Below, piece by piece: positions 45,339 through 54,790 of a DNA stretch of 64,000 nt (positions are counted from its first letter, which is position 1; each line of letters starts with the position of its first letter). The notes below the pieces were generated by a model. The model saw only the letters and a list, made by a program, of their open reading frames with translations. It did no database searches and was not told where the DNA came from. The translations under genes and the position numbers were made by a program. The stretch is from the NCBI RefSeq assembly GCF_900240975.1, contig NZ_LT968775.1:1660714-1724713 (forward strand). Direction: 5' to 3'. This stretch comes from Mycobacterium sp. 4858. GTDB taxonomy: Bacteria; Actinomycetota; Actinomycetes; Mycobacteriales; Mycobacteriaceae.

Positions 45339-46520
45339 TCACGAGACCCGCGCCGTTACGCGATGAATACATTCCTCAATCGGACCGCGCCGGCTGTATC
45401 GCATCCAAATCCAGGAGGCGACAACGGCAATGGCGGCGAACGTGCAAAAGCTCAGCACCGATTCGCCCGTCGGGGGTGGACTGGATCCGCCGTCGCGCGC
45501 TGCCATATCCATTGCCTCTATGGCGATGAGGTGGCCGACATACACGGTCAACGACATCGACCCCATAGCGACCAGGGGCGCGACAGCGCGCGGGATCCGA
45601 TTCGCCACCGAGATGCAGCACGCCACCACGACGATCGCTATGCCCAGACCGCCGAGAATCTCGAATGGTGTGCCGGTGTGCCCCTCGGCGTTGAGCAACG
45701 AGGTCCACCGCACATCCGCCCCAGAGTTCCCGGTTGTCCCATGTGATTCGTCGAACGAGGCGACCGCGGCACCATTGACGGTCTTACCCAAAACCCATGC
45801 GCCGCCGTAAGCGAGCAGGGCGACCGAAGCACCGCCTGCAATCAGCTTCCGACGGACAGTCGATCGTTGTAGCTCGAGCCGGCCCAGCGCGATCCCGCCG
45901 ATCACGAACGGCGTCCACGTCAGAACCGGGTAGCCGCCAGTGAGAAACAGATTCGTCAGACCGTCCCCCCCTATCCGACTTACGGGATCGAACCGCTCGG
46001 CCGCCTTCAAAGGTGTGATGACGGCCGGGTGGCGCAACATGATCGACACGATCGGGGTCAGAACCGCGAGGACTGCAGCGATTCCAAGGTTCATGGCCGG
46101 TCGCAATCGCAAGAACGGCAACGCGATCAGGAAAAGGATGCCGTAATACGCCAGGATCACCGGTATCGCCGTGCCCCATATTGTCAGGCCCGTGCCGATT
46201 GCGAAGATGATGCCGGCACGCACCACAACCCGCCGCTTAAGCACAGCGGGCACAGTTTGACCAGCGGTGCGCGGGCCACCGGTGACCAATGCCAGAGACA
46301 AACCGGCCAAGGTGGCGAACAGTATCGAGGCTCGGCCCTGCGAGGCGTACGCCATCGGACCCGCCACGCCGCCCGCTCTAGGATCCGGCCCCACATGGAC
46401 GGCAAACATTCCCAATACCGCTAGGCCCCGTGCCAGATCGACGCCGGTGATCCGGCCGGCAACGGATGGTTGAGACTCGTCATCACCGACGGCGGTAGGT
46501 TCGTCAACTAATCCAGTCAC
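45339..46520 (-). CDS. Polytopic membrane protein, DUF1624/DUF418 (acyltransferase-like)
   Basis: 393 residues with about ten helices. The N-terminal RITGVDLARGLAVLGMFAVH matches the heparan-alpha-glucosaminide acetyltransferase / DUF1624 group and the C-terminal part (SMSLTVYVGHLIAIEAM ... AAIAVVASWIWMRYSRRGPIE) resembles DUF418. These proteins are membrane acetyl- or acyltransferases of uncertain substrate. GTG 46520 (VTGLVDEP) is used; an in-frame GTG at 46556 adds twelve residues; neither has a strong ribosome site. Upstream of the ABC exporter, 130 bases apart, same direction. The AT content is a little higher than in flanking conserved genes. Confidence 0.78.
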   Translation of the reverse strand: MTGLVDEPTAVGDDESQPSVAGRITGVDLARGLAVLGMFAVHVGPDPRAGGVAGPMAYASQGRASILFATLAGLSLALVTGGPRTAGQTVPAVLKRRVVVRAGIIFAIGTGLTIWGTAIPVILAYYGILFLIALPFLRLRPAMNLGIAAVLAVLTPIVSIMLRHPAVITPLKAAERFDPVSRIGGDGLTNLFLTGGYPVLTWTPFVIGGIALGRLELQRSTVRRKLIAGGASVALLAYGGAWVLGKTVNGAAVASFDESHGTTGNSGADVRWTSLLNAEGHTGTPFEILGGLGIAIVVVACCISVANRIPRAVAPLVAMGSMSLTVYVGHLIAIEAMDMAARDGGSSPPPTGESVLSFCTFAAIAVVASWIWMRYSRRGPIEECIHRVTARVS

Positions 46521-46595
46521 TGTGCAATCGTGCTGGATCCAACGGTATTGCGGCACCGGGCAACTGGCTATTCCGCGCGACCAACCGGCCAGACC

Positions 46596-47714
46596 TTAGA
46601 CGTGGGTGGGCAGCCTGATCTGTAGTTGGTAGCCGCCGTCGCTGAGATGGGTTGCGTGCAGGGTGCCGCCAAGTAGTTCGGCGCGCTCACGCAAGCCGAG
46701 CAGCCCCTGCTGGGCGCTGGGCAGCTGGTCGGGAGGCCGGTGGGGCTTGCTGTTGGTCAGTGTCAACCCCACTCGTCGCCGGTCGATCGACAACTCGACG
46801 CAGGCGGTGGCGCCGGGAGCGTGCTTGGTGACGTTGGTCAGGCCTTCTTGCACGGCTCGATAGATGACACGCTGTACCACCGCTGAAGGGGTGATGGCGG
46901 CGTTTGAACGTGTCCTGACTACCGCCGACACACCGGATCCGGCAACGAGGGTGGCCACATCATCGAGTCCCGGTTGCGGCGCCGGCGCGGCGGTGTTGCC
47001 GCCAGCCGCCCGCAGTACTCCCACCATTTCCCGGAGCTCGTCGAGGGTCTTCACGCACAGCGCGCGGATCGTCTCAGCTATTCGCACGGTGGCATCGTCG
47101 GGCGCGGTGACCTGCAGCGCACCCGACTGCACCGCGATCAGGCTGACTTGATGCGACACCACGTCATGCATCTCGCGGGCCAGATCCGCGCGTTCTCGCG
47201 CCAGCGCACGCTCAACGAGCAGCTCCTCTTCATGCCGGTGGGCGCGCTCAATCTCGGCCAGCTTGCTCGACAGCTCGGACCGGGCTCGCACGAGCAGGCC
47301 GAGCAACACCGGCGCGACTGCGAAAATGATGCCGTAGAGGGCGGACCACGCGGTGCCCAGACTCCAGTAGGACTCCTCCTCCCGCCACGGCGCGGAATAG
47401 CAGACGAACACGATCAGTGCGCACGCGATTAGCCCGCTTCGGGCCGGTCGTCGTTCCGCTACCGTGAACAAGCCCACCATCGCGGCCAGCACGCCATAAC
47501 CGATCACCGTCGCGGCGACCGTCAGCGCGAAAACCACGTAGGGGGCGCGGGCGCGGAAACACAAGCCGACAATGCCGACAGCAGCCGCCAAAATCCAGCC
47601 CGGAGAATGGGTCTCACTGGTGAGGATCGATACCGCGGCGTCAGCGGCCGCCAGTACGATCAAGATGCCGTTGATCGCATGCTGACGGGTCCCCGACGGG
47701 AGCGACGTCATCAC
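46596..47714 (-). CDS. NarL-class sensor histidine kinase
   Basis: 372 residues. Four to five membrane helices (about 15-150), then HisKA_3 with phosphoacceptor His in LAREMHDVVSHQVSLIA, and the HATPase domain (VQEGLTNVTKHAPGA = N box; GLLGLRERAELLGG = G box). Its ATG overlaps the stop of the response regulator (ATGA region 47711-47714), so the pair is coupled. It resembles the DesK/LiaS type that senses membrane or envelope stress. A closely similar kinase occurs at 49164. Confidence 0.92.
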   Translation of the reverse strand: MMTSLPSGTRQHAINGILIVLAAADAAVSILTSETHSPGWILAAAVGIVGLCFRARAPYVVFALTVAATVIGYGVLAAMVGLFTVAERRPARSGLIACALIVFVCYSAPWREEESYWSLGTAWSALYGIIFAVAPVLLGLLVRARSELSSKLAEIERAHRHEEELLVERALARERADLAREMHDVVSHQVSLIAVQSGALQVTAPDDATVRIAETIRALCVKTLDELREMVGVLRAAGGNTAAPAPQPGLDDVATLVAGSGVSAVVRTRSNAAITPSAVVQRVIYRAVQEGLTNVTKHAPGATACVELSIDRRRVGLTLTNSKPHRPPDQLPSAQQGLLGLRERAELLGGTLHATHLSDGGYQLQIRLPTHV

Positions 47715-48364
47715 GTCGGATCACGCTCCAAAATCCCTGCACGTTGGGCGATGATTGCGGCTTCCACTCGCGTCTTGACCGAGAGCTTGGCGAGAATCGA
47801 GCTGACTTGGTCCTTGACGGTGCCAACGCTGGAAAAAAGCTTAGAGGCGATCTCGCCGTTGGAGTAACCGCGCGCCACAAGTAGCAGCACGTCGACCTCG
47901 CGTGCACTCAGGCCACCAACTTTGCTTGCCGCGACACGATCGACGGGGTCCGCCAGGTAACCCGCGATCACCTTCGGGCTGACCTTGTCCGAGAGCACCA
48001 GCCCACCGGCGGCCAAGCTGCGCACCATCGCGGGAAGTTGGACGGGGTCGGTGTCTTTCAAGAGGAATCCGGCGGCACCCAGTCGCAGCGCGGAGGCGAT
48101 GTATTCGTCGGCGTCGAAGGTCGTCAGCATCGCCACCACGGGTGACCAGTCGGCGGCCATGAGTTCGGCCAACACGGCCAAACCATCCTTTCCGGGCATC
48201 CGGATATCCAGCAACACCACATCCGGCTGGTGCTCGGCGATCAGCTCCACGGCATGGACACCGTCGGTGGTGGCGACCACGTCAACGTCCGGGGCCGCTG
48301 ACAGGATCAGCTCGAAGCCCGACCGGATCAAGGCTTCGTCATCGACAATGACCACGCTGATCAC
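47711..48364 (-). CDS. NarL/LuxR-type response regulator
   Basis: 217 residues. Receiver domain 1-120: VVIVDDEALIRSG (acidic pocket), phosphorylated Asp in PDVVLLDIRMPGKDG, Thr in AMLTTFDADEY, Lys in FLLKDTDP. LuxR helix-turn-helix about 150-212: LSAREVDVLLLVARGYSNGE, VGTVKDQVSSILAKL. GTG 48364 chosen because AGGAGG lies upstream and the receiver starts there. First gene of the two-component pair; the exporter cluster downstream is a plausible target. Confidence 0.92.
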   Translation of the reverse strand: MISVVIVDDEALIRSGFELILSAAPDVDVVATTDGVHAVELIAEHQPDVVLLDIRMPGKDGLAVLAELMAADWSPVVAMLTTFDADEYIASALRLGAAGFLLKDTDPVQLPAMVRSLAAGGLVLSDKVSPKVIAGYLADPVDRVAASKVGGLSAREVDVLLLVARGYSNGEIASKLFSSVGTVKDQVSSILAKLSVKTRVEAAIIAQRAGILERDPT

Positions 48365-48670
48365 GAGACGGGACCTCCTCATGCACCGACGGTCTCTGCG
48401 GTGAAGGTACTCGCAACCGCGGACGCAGTTCATCGGCCGACCCAACATCCAGCCAACTGGCTGCCAAAACTGGCCACCTGAGGTTGCGCCGTATCGACTC
48501 GACTGAGCGCGCCGCGACGTTTAGAGTCGAACCCCTCGCGCCAAGCACACGAGGACGGCGCGCCGAGCGCCGAATCCAGCTAGCCGGGTAAGCGCGTCCA
48601 TCCACTCGGATGGCTAAAACCGACACCTGCCGGATTTCGGTTTCCGATCCGGGCCGTCAAGGTCGTATCG
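48365..48670. promoter_or_regulatory. 306-bp gap upstream of the response regulator
   Basis: No gene seen. It contains the palindrome CAGCCA-AC-TGGCTG (48450-48463) immediately followed by GCCA-AAAC-TGGC (48463-48474), two overlapping symmetric elements about 90 bases upstream of the regulator start. They are candidates for the response-regulator or another repressor site. Confidence 0.45.
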
Positions 48671-48847
48671 ATGAGTCAAAGAACTGCGCAGCCGGGTCAA
48701 TTCGGCGCGAGGGCCACTTTGAGTGAGTCTCGTCTCAGGTTCAGGCCTGCGGCGGGTCTGATCCTCGCCGTCGCGGCATTGACCGCCTCGGGCTGCACGG
48801 CGCCGTTGACTATCAAATGCAACTCACCCTTCACCTGCACAGGCTGA
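48671..48847 (+). CDS. Possible 58-residue lipoprotein
   Basis: ATG with AAGG upstream starts a frame with a basic N-terminus, a hydrophobic stretch (AAGLILAVAALTASGC; lipid-modifiable Cys at residue 42) and a short tail CTAPLTIKCNSPFTCTG. The ending TASGC looks like a lipobox. Two further cysteines follow. It is too short for a known family and could be the truncated front of a lipoprotein gene. Same direction as the odd frame at 48817, which it overlaps in another phase. Confidence 0.4.
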   Translation: MSQRTAQPGQFGARATLSESRLRFRPAAGLILAVAALTASGCTAPLTIKCNSPFTCTG

Positions 48848-49125
48848 AACCGGTCACAGTCAAGGCTGGGGGATCGTTTCTCAGACCACATTCTGCTGAT
48901 CGGAAAGAAATATTGGACGTCAACAGCTTTCGGGGTGCCGAGCAATTCATCCAATTGTGGTGCCTCTACGAACGCGGATTTGCGGAGGGCATGGCTGCGG
49001 CGATCCGAGTGGTCGAGGAATTAATGTGCGGCGACGACACAACCGATCACCAACGGGAAGTGTTGCTTGTGCTCGCCGACTCGCTTCGGAAAGCCAAGAA
49101 GACGCGGATGTTCGGTGATTCGTGA
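48817..49125 (+). CDS. Hypothetical protein or gene remnant
   Basis: 102-residue frame. The last two thirds (LYERGFAEGMAAAIRVVEEL then REVLLVLADSLRKAKKTRMFG) look like genuine amphipathic helices of a real protein, whereas the first 30 residues look random and overlap the end of the preceding lipoprotein-like frame. It may be the surviving 3' part of a decayed gene fused to a chance start. Lies between two histidine kinases, in the opposite direction. Confidence 0.4.
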   Translation: MQLTLHLHRLKPVTVKAGGSFLRPHSADRKEILDVNSFRGAEQFIQLWCLYERGFAEGMAAAIRVVEELMCGDDTTDHQREVLLVLADSLRKAKKTRMFGDS

Positions 49126-49163
49126 AATGGACGCGGCTGTGAGCCTCTGTAGCCGCGTCATGG

Positions 49164-50297
49164 TCAAACATGTGTGGGTAGCGTCATCGACATTTGGTAG
49201 CCGCCGTCACTGAGCGGGCCTGCGCATAAGGTGCCTCCGAGCAGTTCGGCGCGTTCGCGTAGACCCGGCAGCCCCTGTTGCGCCCCGGGCAGTTGGTCAG
49301 GTGGGCGGTCGGGTTTGCTGTTAACGAGCAGCAGCCTCACCTGGCCGTGGTCGATCTGTAGCTCGACCGTGGCGGTGGCCCCTGGAGCATGCTTGGTGAT
49401 GTTGGTCAGACCCTCTTGTACTGCGCGGTAAATGGTGTGCTGCACTACGGGCGACGGGATGATCGCGGTGTCGGGACGAGGTCTGATGACAGCTGGCACG
49501 CCGGAAGCGGCGACCAGGCTGTCAATATTTGCAAGCCCGGGTTGAGGTGTGACCTCGGCAGTTTGGCTTGCGGATGCGCGCAGTACTCCGACCATTTGGC
49601 GCAGTTCGTCGAGCGTCTGCACGCTGAGTGCCCGTATTGTCCGGGCTGCTTGTGCGGTGGCGTCGTCGTTCGCGGTGACCTGTAGGGCGCCGGACTGCAC
49701 CGCGATCAGGCTCACTTGATGTGACACCACGTCGTGCATCTCCCGCGCGAGGTCGGCGCGTTCGCGTGCCAGCGCGCGCTCGATGAGCAACTGCTCCTCG
49801 TGCCGGCGTACGCGCTCAATCTCGTCCAGCTGACTCGACAGATCGGCTCGGGCCCGAATCAGCAAACCAAGCAAGATCGGTGCAACCGCGAACACTACGG
49901 CGTATAGGGCAGCCCAGACGGTGCTCAGAACCGAATACGGGTTCGCCCACGGCTCGGTGAAGCAGATGAACGCGGTGCCCCCGCAGACGCCCAGCGCGCG
50001 GAGCGACGGCCGCCTTCGCGCCACCGTCAACAATGCCACCTGGGAAGCGAGCATGCCGGTGGTGACTGCCGCAGCCGGAATGGTTAACGCAAAAGCCAGA
50101 TAGGGCGCGCGGTGACGGAAAAACAATCCGACTATCGCGACCCCGGCCAACAGCAAACTAAAGCGCGTTGACAATGCCAGGCCAGGGACATAAGCCTGGC
50201 TGTACAGGGTGGATACCGTGCCGTCGGTCGCCGCGACCGCAATCAGCGCGCCATTGATGACACGCTGATGTCGAATCGACCAGAGACGGGCGATCAT
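49164..50297 (-). CDS. NarL-class sensor histidine kinase, second paralogue
   Basis: 377 residues, very like the kinase at 46596 throughout: helices about 15-155, LAREMHDVVSHQVSLIAVQS with the phosphoacceptor His, VQEGLTNITKHAPGATA and GLPGLRERAELLGG. The catalytic parts are intact, so it may still work, but no complete response regulator is adjacent. The ATG overlaps the end of a short frame (50294) that looks like a regulator remnant. It may signal to the regulator at 47711 or to a distant one. Confidence 0.9.
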   Translation of the reverse strand: MIARLWSIRHQRVINGALIAVAATDGTVSTLYSQAYVPGLALSTRFSLLLAGVAIVGLFFRHRAPYLAFALTIPAAAVTTGMLASQVALLTVARRRPSLRALGVCGGTAFICFTEPWANPYSVLSTVWAALYAVVFAVAPILLGLLIRARADLSSQLDEIERVRRHEEQLLIERALARERADLAREMHDVVSHQVSLIAVQSGALQVTANDDATAQAARTIRALSVQTLDELRQMVGVLRASASQTAEVTPQPGLANIDSLVAASGVPAVIRPRPDTAIIPSPVVQHTIYRAVQEGLTNITKHAPGATATVELQIDHGQVRLLLVNSKPDRPPDQLPGAQQGLPGLRERAELLGGTLCAGPLSDGGYQMSMTLPTHV

Positions 50298-50377
50298 GCC
50301 GGATCGGGATTCGGCATTCCAGAACGCTTGGTGATGCGTTTCGTGATCGCCATGCGAGTGACCTTATCTGAGCGCAC
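50294..50377 (-). pseudogene. Possible remnant of the response regulator C-terminus
   Basis: The short frame ends VTRMAITKRITKRSGMPNPDPA, with the stop overlapping the kinase ATG. The intact regulator at 47711 ends TRVEAAIIAQRAGILERDPT with the same ATGA overlap onto its kinase. Shared points are TR, AI, R-x-G and the final DP. Upstream of these residues similarity is lost. The remaining bases to dnaE1 (50378-50547) hold nothing identifiable. Confidence 0.4.
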
Positions 50378-50547
50378 GATCCCGTCCGCGACACGTTCCG
50401 CACCATCGCGAGTACTTGCACAACATCGTTGTCTGGCAGCAGAAACCGAGTTGCGCGGCCATGTCAAAGTCTTGTGCCCGCAAAGTACCAACTCAAAGCG
50501 CGATTCAATCAATGCTTGGGCATGAACCCTGACGCCCGAGCCGCGGT

Positions 50548-53500
50548 CTAGCTGCCCAGGCACCCCGGACCGAGCAGCTCCTTGAGATCACCCATCAGCG
50601 CCGGCGAGGGCGTCACCCGCAGCGAGGCGTCCAGTTCCAGGGTGGTGATGCGGTCCCCGCTGATCAGCCGCAGATGCACCTGCGCGGTGCCGGGGTGACG
50701 CGCCAGCACCTGCTTGAGCGCGCTGACCTTGTCGACGGTGCACTGCCGGGTGGGCAGGCTGACCGCGATCGGCCGGTTCGGCTGGGCGTTGGAAAAGTCC
50801 GGCACCACAAGGTCGTTGGCGATCAGGCTGATCCGGTCGTCGCGGACGGCGACCTTGGCGTTGATCAGCACCACCGCGTCGTCGGCGATGTCGGCGCCGT
50901 AGGTGGAATAGGCGTGCGGGAAGAACATCACCTCGATGCCACCGGTGAGGTCTTCCAGTTGCGCTGAGGCCCAGGGCATCCCGTTCTTGTTGACCCGCCG
51001 GTTGACCGACGCCAGGATGCCGCCGACCCGAACCTGGGTGTCGTTGGGGACGTCGCCGTCCAGGATGGCCGGGATCTGGGTGTCCACCTGCGCCGCCAGC
51101 AGGTGCGCCACGCCGTTCAGCGGATGCCCCGACACGTACAGGCCCAGCATCTCCCGCTCCAGGGCCAGCTTGTGCTTGTCCTCCCACTCGTCTTCGGGCA
51201 CCTTGATGGTGAACACCGACTCGGTGCAGCCGTCCTCGCCGCCGAACAGGTCGAATTGCCCCATCGCCTCAGCCTTTTTGGTGCCCAGCACCGAATCGAC
51301 GGCATCGGTGTGCACCAGGAAGAGGCCCTTGCGGGCATGGCTCAGCGAGTCGAACGCGCCCGCCTTGATCAACGACTCCGTCACCTTCTTGTTGCAGGCC
51401 GAGACATCGATCTTGTTCAGGTAGTCCGAGAAGTCGGTGAACTTCCCCTTCTCGTTGCGGGTCTTGATCAGCGAACCCACCACGTTGGCGCCGACGTTGC
51501 GCACCGCACCCAGCCCGAACCGGATGTCCTGGCCGACCGACGCGAAGTTCACCAGGGACTCGTTGACGTCCGGCGGCAGCACGGTGATGCCCAGCTTGCG
51601 GCAGTCCGCCAGGTAGACCGCGGCCTTGTCCTTGTCGTCGCCCACCGAGGTCAACAGCCCGGCCATGTATTCGGCCGGATAGTTGGCCTTGAGATAGGCG
51701 GTCCAGTACGACACCAGGCCGTAACCGGCGGCGTGCGACTTGTTGAACGCATACCCGGCGAACGGAAGAATGGTGTCCCACAACGCCTTCACGGCTTTCT
51801 CCGAGAACCCGTTGGCGGTCATGCCCTCGTAGAAGCCCTTGTACTCGGCCTCGAGGACCTCGAGCTTCTTCTTGCCCATCGCCTTGCGCAGCGCGTCGGC
51901 CTTGCCCATCGTGTAGGAGGCGACCTTCTGGGCGATGAACATGATCTGCTCTTGGTAGACGATCAGACCGTAAGTCTCCGAGAGGATCTCGCGCAGCGGC
52001 TCCTCGAGCTCCGGGTGGATCGGCTTGATGGCCTGCCGGGCGTTCTTGCGGTCGGCGTAGTCGTTGTGGGCGTTCATGCCCATCGGGCCCGGGCGGTACA
52101 GCGCGAGCACGGCGACGATGTCGTTGAACTCGGTCGGCTGCATGCGGCGCAGCAGGTCACGCATCGGCCCGCCGTCGAGCTGGAACACGCCCAGGGTGTC
52201 GCCTCGGCCCAGCAGCTCGTAGGTGGGCTTGTCGTCGAGCGGCACCGACTCCAGGTCGAGGTCAATTCCCCTGTTGGCCTTGATGTTTTCCAGCGCGTCG
52301 CCGATGATCGTCAGGTTGCGCAGGCCCAGGAAGTCCATCTTCAGCAGGCCGATGGCCTCGCACGACGGGTAGTCCCAGCCGGTGATGATGGCGCCGTCCT
52401 GCGGCCGCTTCCACAGCGGGATGGCCTCGGTGAGCGGCTCGCTGCTCATGATCACCGCGCAGGCGTGCACGCCGGCGTTGCGGATCAGACCCTCCAGGCC
52501 GCGCGCGGTCTGGTAGATGGTGCGGACGTCCGGATCGGTTTCGATCAGGCCGCGGACCTCGGCGGCTTCCTTGTACCGCTCGTGCGCCGGGTCGGTGATG
52601 CCCGAGAGCGGGATGTCCTTGGCCATGATCGGCGGCGGCAGCGCCTTGGTGATCCGGTCGGCGATGGCGAAGCCGGGCTGACCGTAATGGATGCGCGCCG
52701 AATCCTTCAGCGCCGCTTTCGTTTTGATGGTGCCGAAGGTGATGACCTGGGCGACGCGGTCCTGGCCCCACTTGTCAGCGGCGTAGCGCACCATCTCACC
52801 GCGACGACGGTCGTCGAAGTCGATGTCGATGTCGGGTGCCGACGGGCGCTCGGGGTTGAGGAACCGCTCGAACAGCAGCCCGTGCGGGATCGGGTCGATG
52901 TTGGTGATACCCAGCGCGTAGGCCACCAGCGAGCCCGCCGCCGAACCGCGGCCGGGCCCCACCCGGATGTCGACCGACCGGGCGTAATTGATCAGGTCGG
53001 CGACGATCAGGAAGTACGACGGGAAGCCCTTGTCGCAGATGACCTTGATCTCGTACTCGGCCCGGTCGATGTAGTCCTGGCCGACGCCCGTGGGGAATCG
53101 CCGCCGAAGCCCGGCCATCACTTCGTGGTGCAGCCAGGTCGCCTGGTCGTGTCCCTCGGGCACCGGGAAGACCGGCATCCGGTCCCGCGGCGTCCACACG
53201 TCGTCGTACGGCTGCACCCGTTCGGCGATCAGCAGCGTCGAGTCGCAGGCGCCGGGCACCTCGGCGTCCCAGATCTGGCGCATCTCGGCGGCGGACTTGA
53301 GGTAGTAGCCGTCGCCGTCGAACTTGAACCGGTTCGGGTCCGACAGCGTCTTACCGGTCTGCACGCACAACAGCGCCTCGTGGTTGTGGGCGGCGTCGCG
53401 GGTGACGTAGTGGCAGTCGTTGGTGGCCAGCGGCGGGATGCCGAGCTTGCGTCCGATCTCGAGCAAGCCCTCGCGGACGCGCTGCTCGATGGACAGCCCG

Positions 53501-54081
53501 TGGTCCATCAGCTCGAGGAAGTAGTTGTCGGCGCCGAAGATCTCGCGCCACTTGGCGGCCGATTCCAGCGCCTCACGGTCGTGCCCCAGCCGCAGCCGGG
53601 TCTGCACCTCACCCGACGGGCAGCCCGTGGTGGCGATGATGCCCTGGGCGTGCTCGGCGATGAGCTCGGCGTCCATCCGCGACCACTTGCCGAGCTGGCC
53701 CTCGAAGGAGGCCAACGACGAGAGCTTGAACAGGTTGCGCAGTCCGGTGGCGTTCTCGGCGACCATCGTCAGGTGCGTGTAGGAACCACTACCCGAGACG
53801 TCGTCGGACTTCTGGCCCGGGTCACCCCACTGGATGCGGCGGGTGTCGAAGCGCGAGCCGGGCGCGATGTACGCCTCGACCCCGATGATCGGCTTGATCC
53901 CGGCCTTGGCCGCCGCGTTGTAGAACTCGCTGGCGCCGAACATGTTTCCGTGGTCGGTCATCCCGACCGCAGGCATCCCCAGCCGCTCCACCTCGGTCAG
54001 CATCGGCGTGATCTTCGCGGCCCCGTCCAGCATCGAGTACTCGGTGTGGTTATGCAGGTGCACGAAGGAGGAGTGGTTCAT
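50548..54081 (-). CDS. dnaE1: DNA polymerase III alpha subunit
   Basis: 1177 residues, the replicative polymerase. N-terminal PHP domain, which gives proofreading in mycobacteria: [36 protein letters not shown]. Polymerase core: [14 protein letters not shown] and the catalytic aspartates in [14 protein letters not shown], with [14 protein letters not shown] and [12 protein letters not shown] farther on; C-terminal OB fold ([18 protein letters not shown]). No intein or frameshift. ATG 54081 is used. A long antisense frame over the gene is a codon-bias shadow. Confidence 0.97.
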   Translation of the reverse strand: MNHSSFVHLHNHTEYSMLDGAAKITPMLTEVERLGMPAVGMTDHGNMFGASEFYNAAAKAGIKPIIGVEAYIAPGSRFDTRRIQWGDPGQKSDDVSGSGSYTHLTMVAENATGLRNLFKLSSLASFEGQLGKWSRMDAELIAEHAQGIIATTGCPSGEVQTRLRLGHDREALESAAKWREIFGADNYFLELMDHGLSIEQRVREGLLEIGRKLGIPPLATNDCHYVTRDAAHNHEALLCVQTGKTLSDPNRFKFDGDGYYLKSAAEMRQIWDAEVPGACDSTLLIAERVQPYDDVWTPRDRMPVFPVPEGHDQATWLHHEVMAGLRRRFPTGVGQDYIDRAEYEIKVICDKGFPSYFLIVADLINYARSVDIRVGPGRGSAAGSLVAYALGITNIDPIPHGLLFERFLNPERPSAPDIDIDFDDRRRGEMVRYAADKWGQDRVAQVITFGTIKTKAALKDSARIHYGQPGFAIADRITKALPPPIMAKDIPLSGITDPAHERYKEAAEVRGLIETDPDVRTIYQTARGLEGLIRNAGVHACAVIMSSEPLTEAIPLWKRPQDGAIITGWDYPSCEAIGLLKMDFLGLRNLTIIGDALENIKANRGIDLDLESVPLDDKPTYELLGRGDTLGVFQLDGGPMRDLLRRMQPTEFNDIVAVLALYRPGPMGMNAHNDYADRKNARQAIKPIHPELEEPLREILSETYGLIVYQEQIMFIAQKVASYTMGKADALRKAMGKKKLEVLEAEYKGFYEGMTANGFSEKAVKALWDTILPFAGYAFNKSHAAGYGLVSYWTAYLKANYPAEYMAGLLTSVGDDKDKAAVYLADCRKLGITVLPPDVNESLVNFASVGQDIRFGLGAVRNVGANVVGSLIKTRNEKGKFTDFSDYLNKIDVSACNKKVTESLIKAGAFDSLSHARKGLFLVHTDAVDSVLGTKKAEAMGQFDLFGGEDGCTESVFTIKVPEDEWEDKHKLALEREMLGLYVSGHPLNGVAHLLAAQVDTQIPAILDGDVPNDTQVRVGGILASVNRRVNKNGMPWASAQLEDLTGGIEVMFFPHAYSTYGADIADDAVVLINAKVAVRDDRISLIANDLVVPDFSNAQPNRPIAVSLPTRQCTVDKVSALKQVLARHPGTAQVHLRLISGDRITTLELDASLRVTPSPALMGDLKELLGPGCLGS

Positions 54082-54149
54082 AGGGACGCCAGTCTATGAC
54101 CGCGGACCGACACGAGTTCGGCGTGTCGCCGCGTGTGTCTCGCGCGGTT

Positions 54150-54581
54150 TTACCCGTACATCTCGACGAAGTTCTTCAGCGACTTCTGCACATCGCCTTT
54201 GACGGCGCGCGCCGCCGCCGAACCGACCGGGCCGAACAGCGGACGCCCGCCCAGCTCGAGCCGCAGTCCGAGCGTCGATCCCTCGGCGGCGGCTCGCACG
54301 GTGAGCGTGACGGCGTACTTGGCGCCGCCCTTGCCCGAACCCGACAGCGCCACCTCGTGCGGCGGATCCCACGTGGTCACCGTCCAGGTCACCCGGTTAC
54401 GGAACCCCTTCGCCCGGGCGACGCCCACCACCTGGACGCCCTCGCCGAGCTCGTCGGGCAGATCACTGCGCCAGCCCTCGTGCATCACCAGCCAGTCTCC
54501 CAGGTCCGACAAGTCGGAGACGTGGTCCCACATGTCCTGCGGGCTCATCGGTACGTCGGCGGTCAGGTCAACAGCGGCCAT
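54150..54581 (-). CDS. START/SRPBCC-fold polyketide cyclase-like protein (Rv1546 homologue)
   Basis: 143 residues. Typical SRPBCC layout: [27 protein letters not shown] at the N-terminus, then [20 protein letters not shown], and a C-terminal helix [21 protein letters not shown]. These proteins bind hydrophobic ligands; some are cyclases. Ligand unknown. Lies upstream of dnaE1 in the same direction, 68 bases apart. Confidence 0.83.
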   Translation of the reverse strand: MAAVDLTADVPMSPQDMWDHVSDLSDLGDWLVMHEGWRSDLPDELGEGVQVVGVARAKGFRNRVTWTVTTWDPPHEVALSGSGKGGAKYAVTLTVRAAAEGSTLGLRLELGGRPLFGPVGSAAARAVKGDVQKSLKNFVEMYG

Positions 54582-54667
54582 GCGCGGAGCCTAGCGCGGC
54601 CGCTTCGTCACACCCGCCCCGCGCGCCCCCGCTCGGAGGGATGCGGATCAGAGGGATGCGGCGTTGC

Positions 54668-54733
54668 GCCCGCCTCGTAGCGACAATCCGAGACCCGCTG
54701 CGCGGTAGCCGCCTTTGTCGCTGTGAGGCGGGC
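54668..54733. repeat. Long imperfect inverted repeat, 19-bp arms
   Basis: GCCCGCCTCGTAGCGACAA (54668-54686) pairs with TTGTCGCTGTGAGGCGGGC (54715-54733) at 17 of 19 positions across a 28-base loop. Just before it, GAGGGATGCGG occurs twice (54636 and 54652). It sits in the 209-bp gap between two minus-strand genes and may be a terminator or attenuator, or the end pair of a small repetitive element. Confidence 0.65.
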
Positions 54734-54790
54734 ACCTCGTCGATCGCCCCGGCGCAGTGACGGAAGTGACCGAGGGGACGCGGCGCACGC

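Noticed and set aside
50548..54081. Intein or frameshift in dnaE1
   Set aside because: The protein aligns end to end with the expected family order and length, with no insertion.
51103..54099. 998-residue plus-strand open frame over dnaE1
   Set aside because: High-GC codon bias leaves the antisense strand open; dnaE1 on the other strand is unmistakable and the frame has no recognisable domain.
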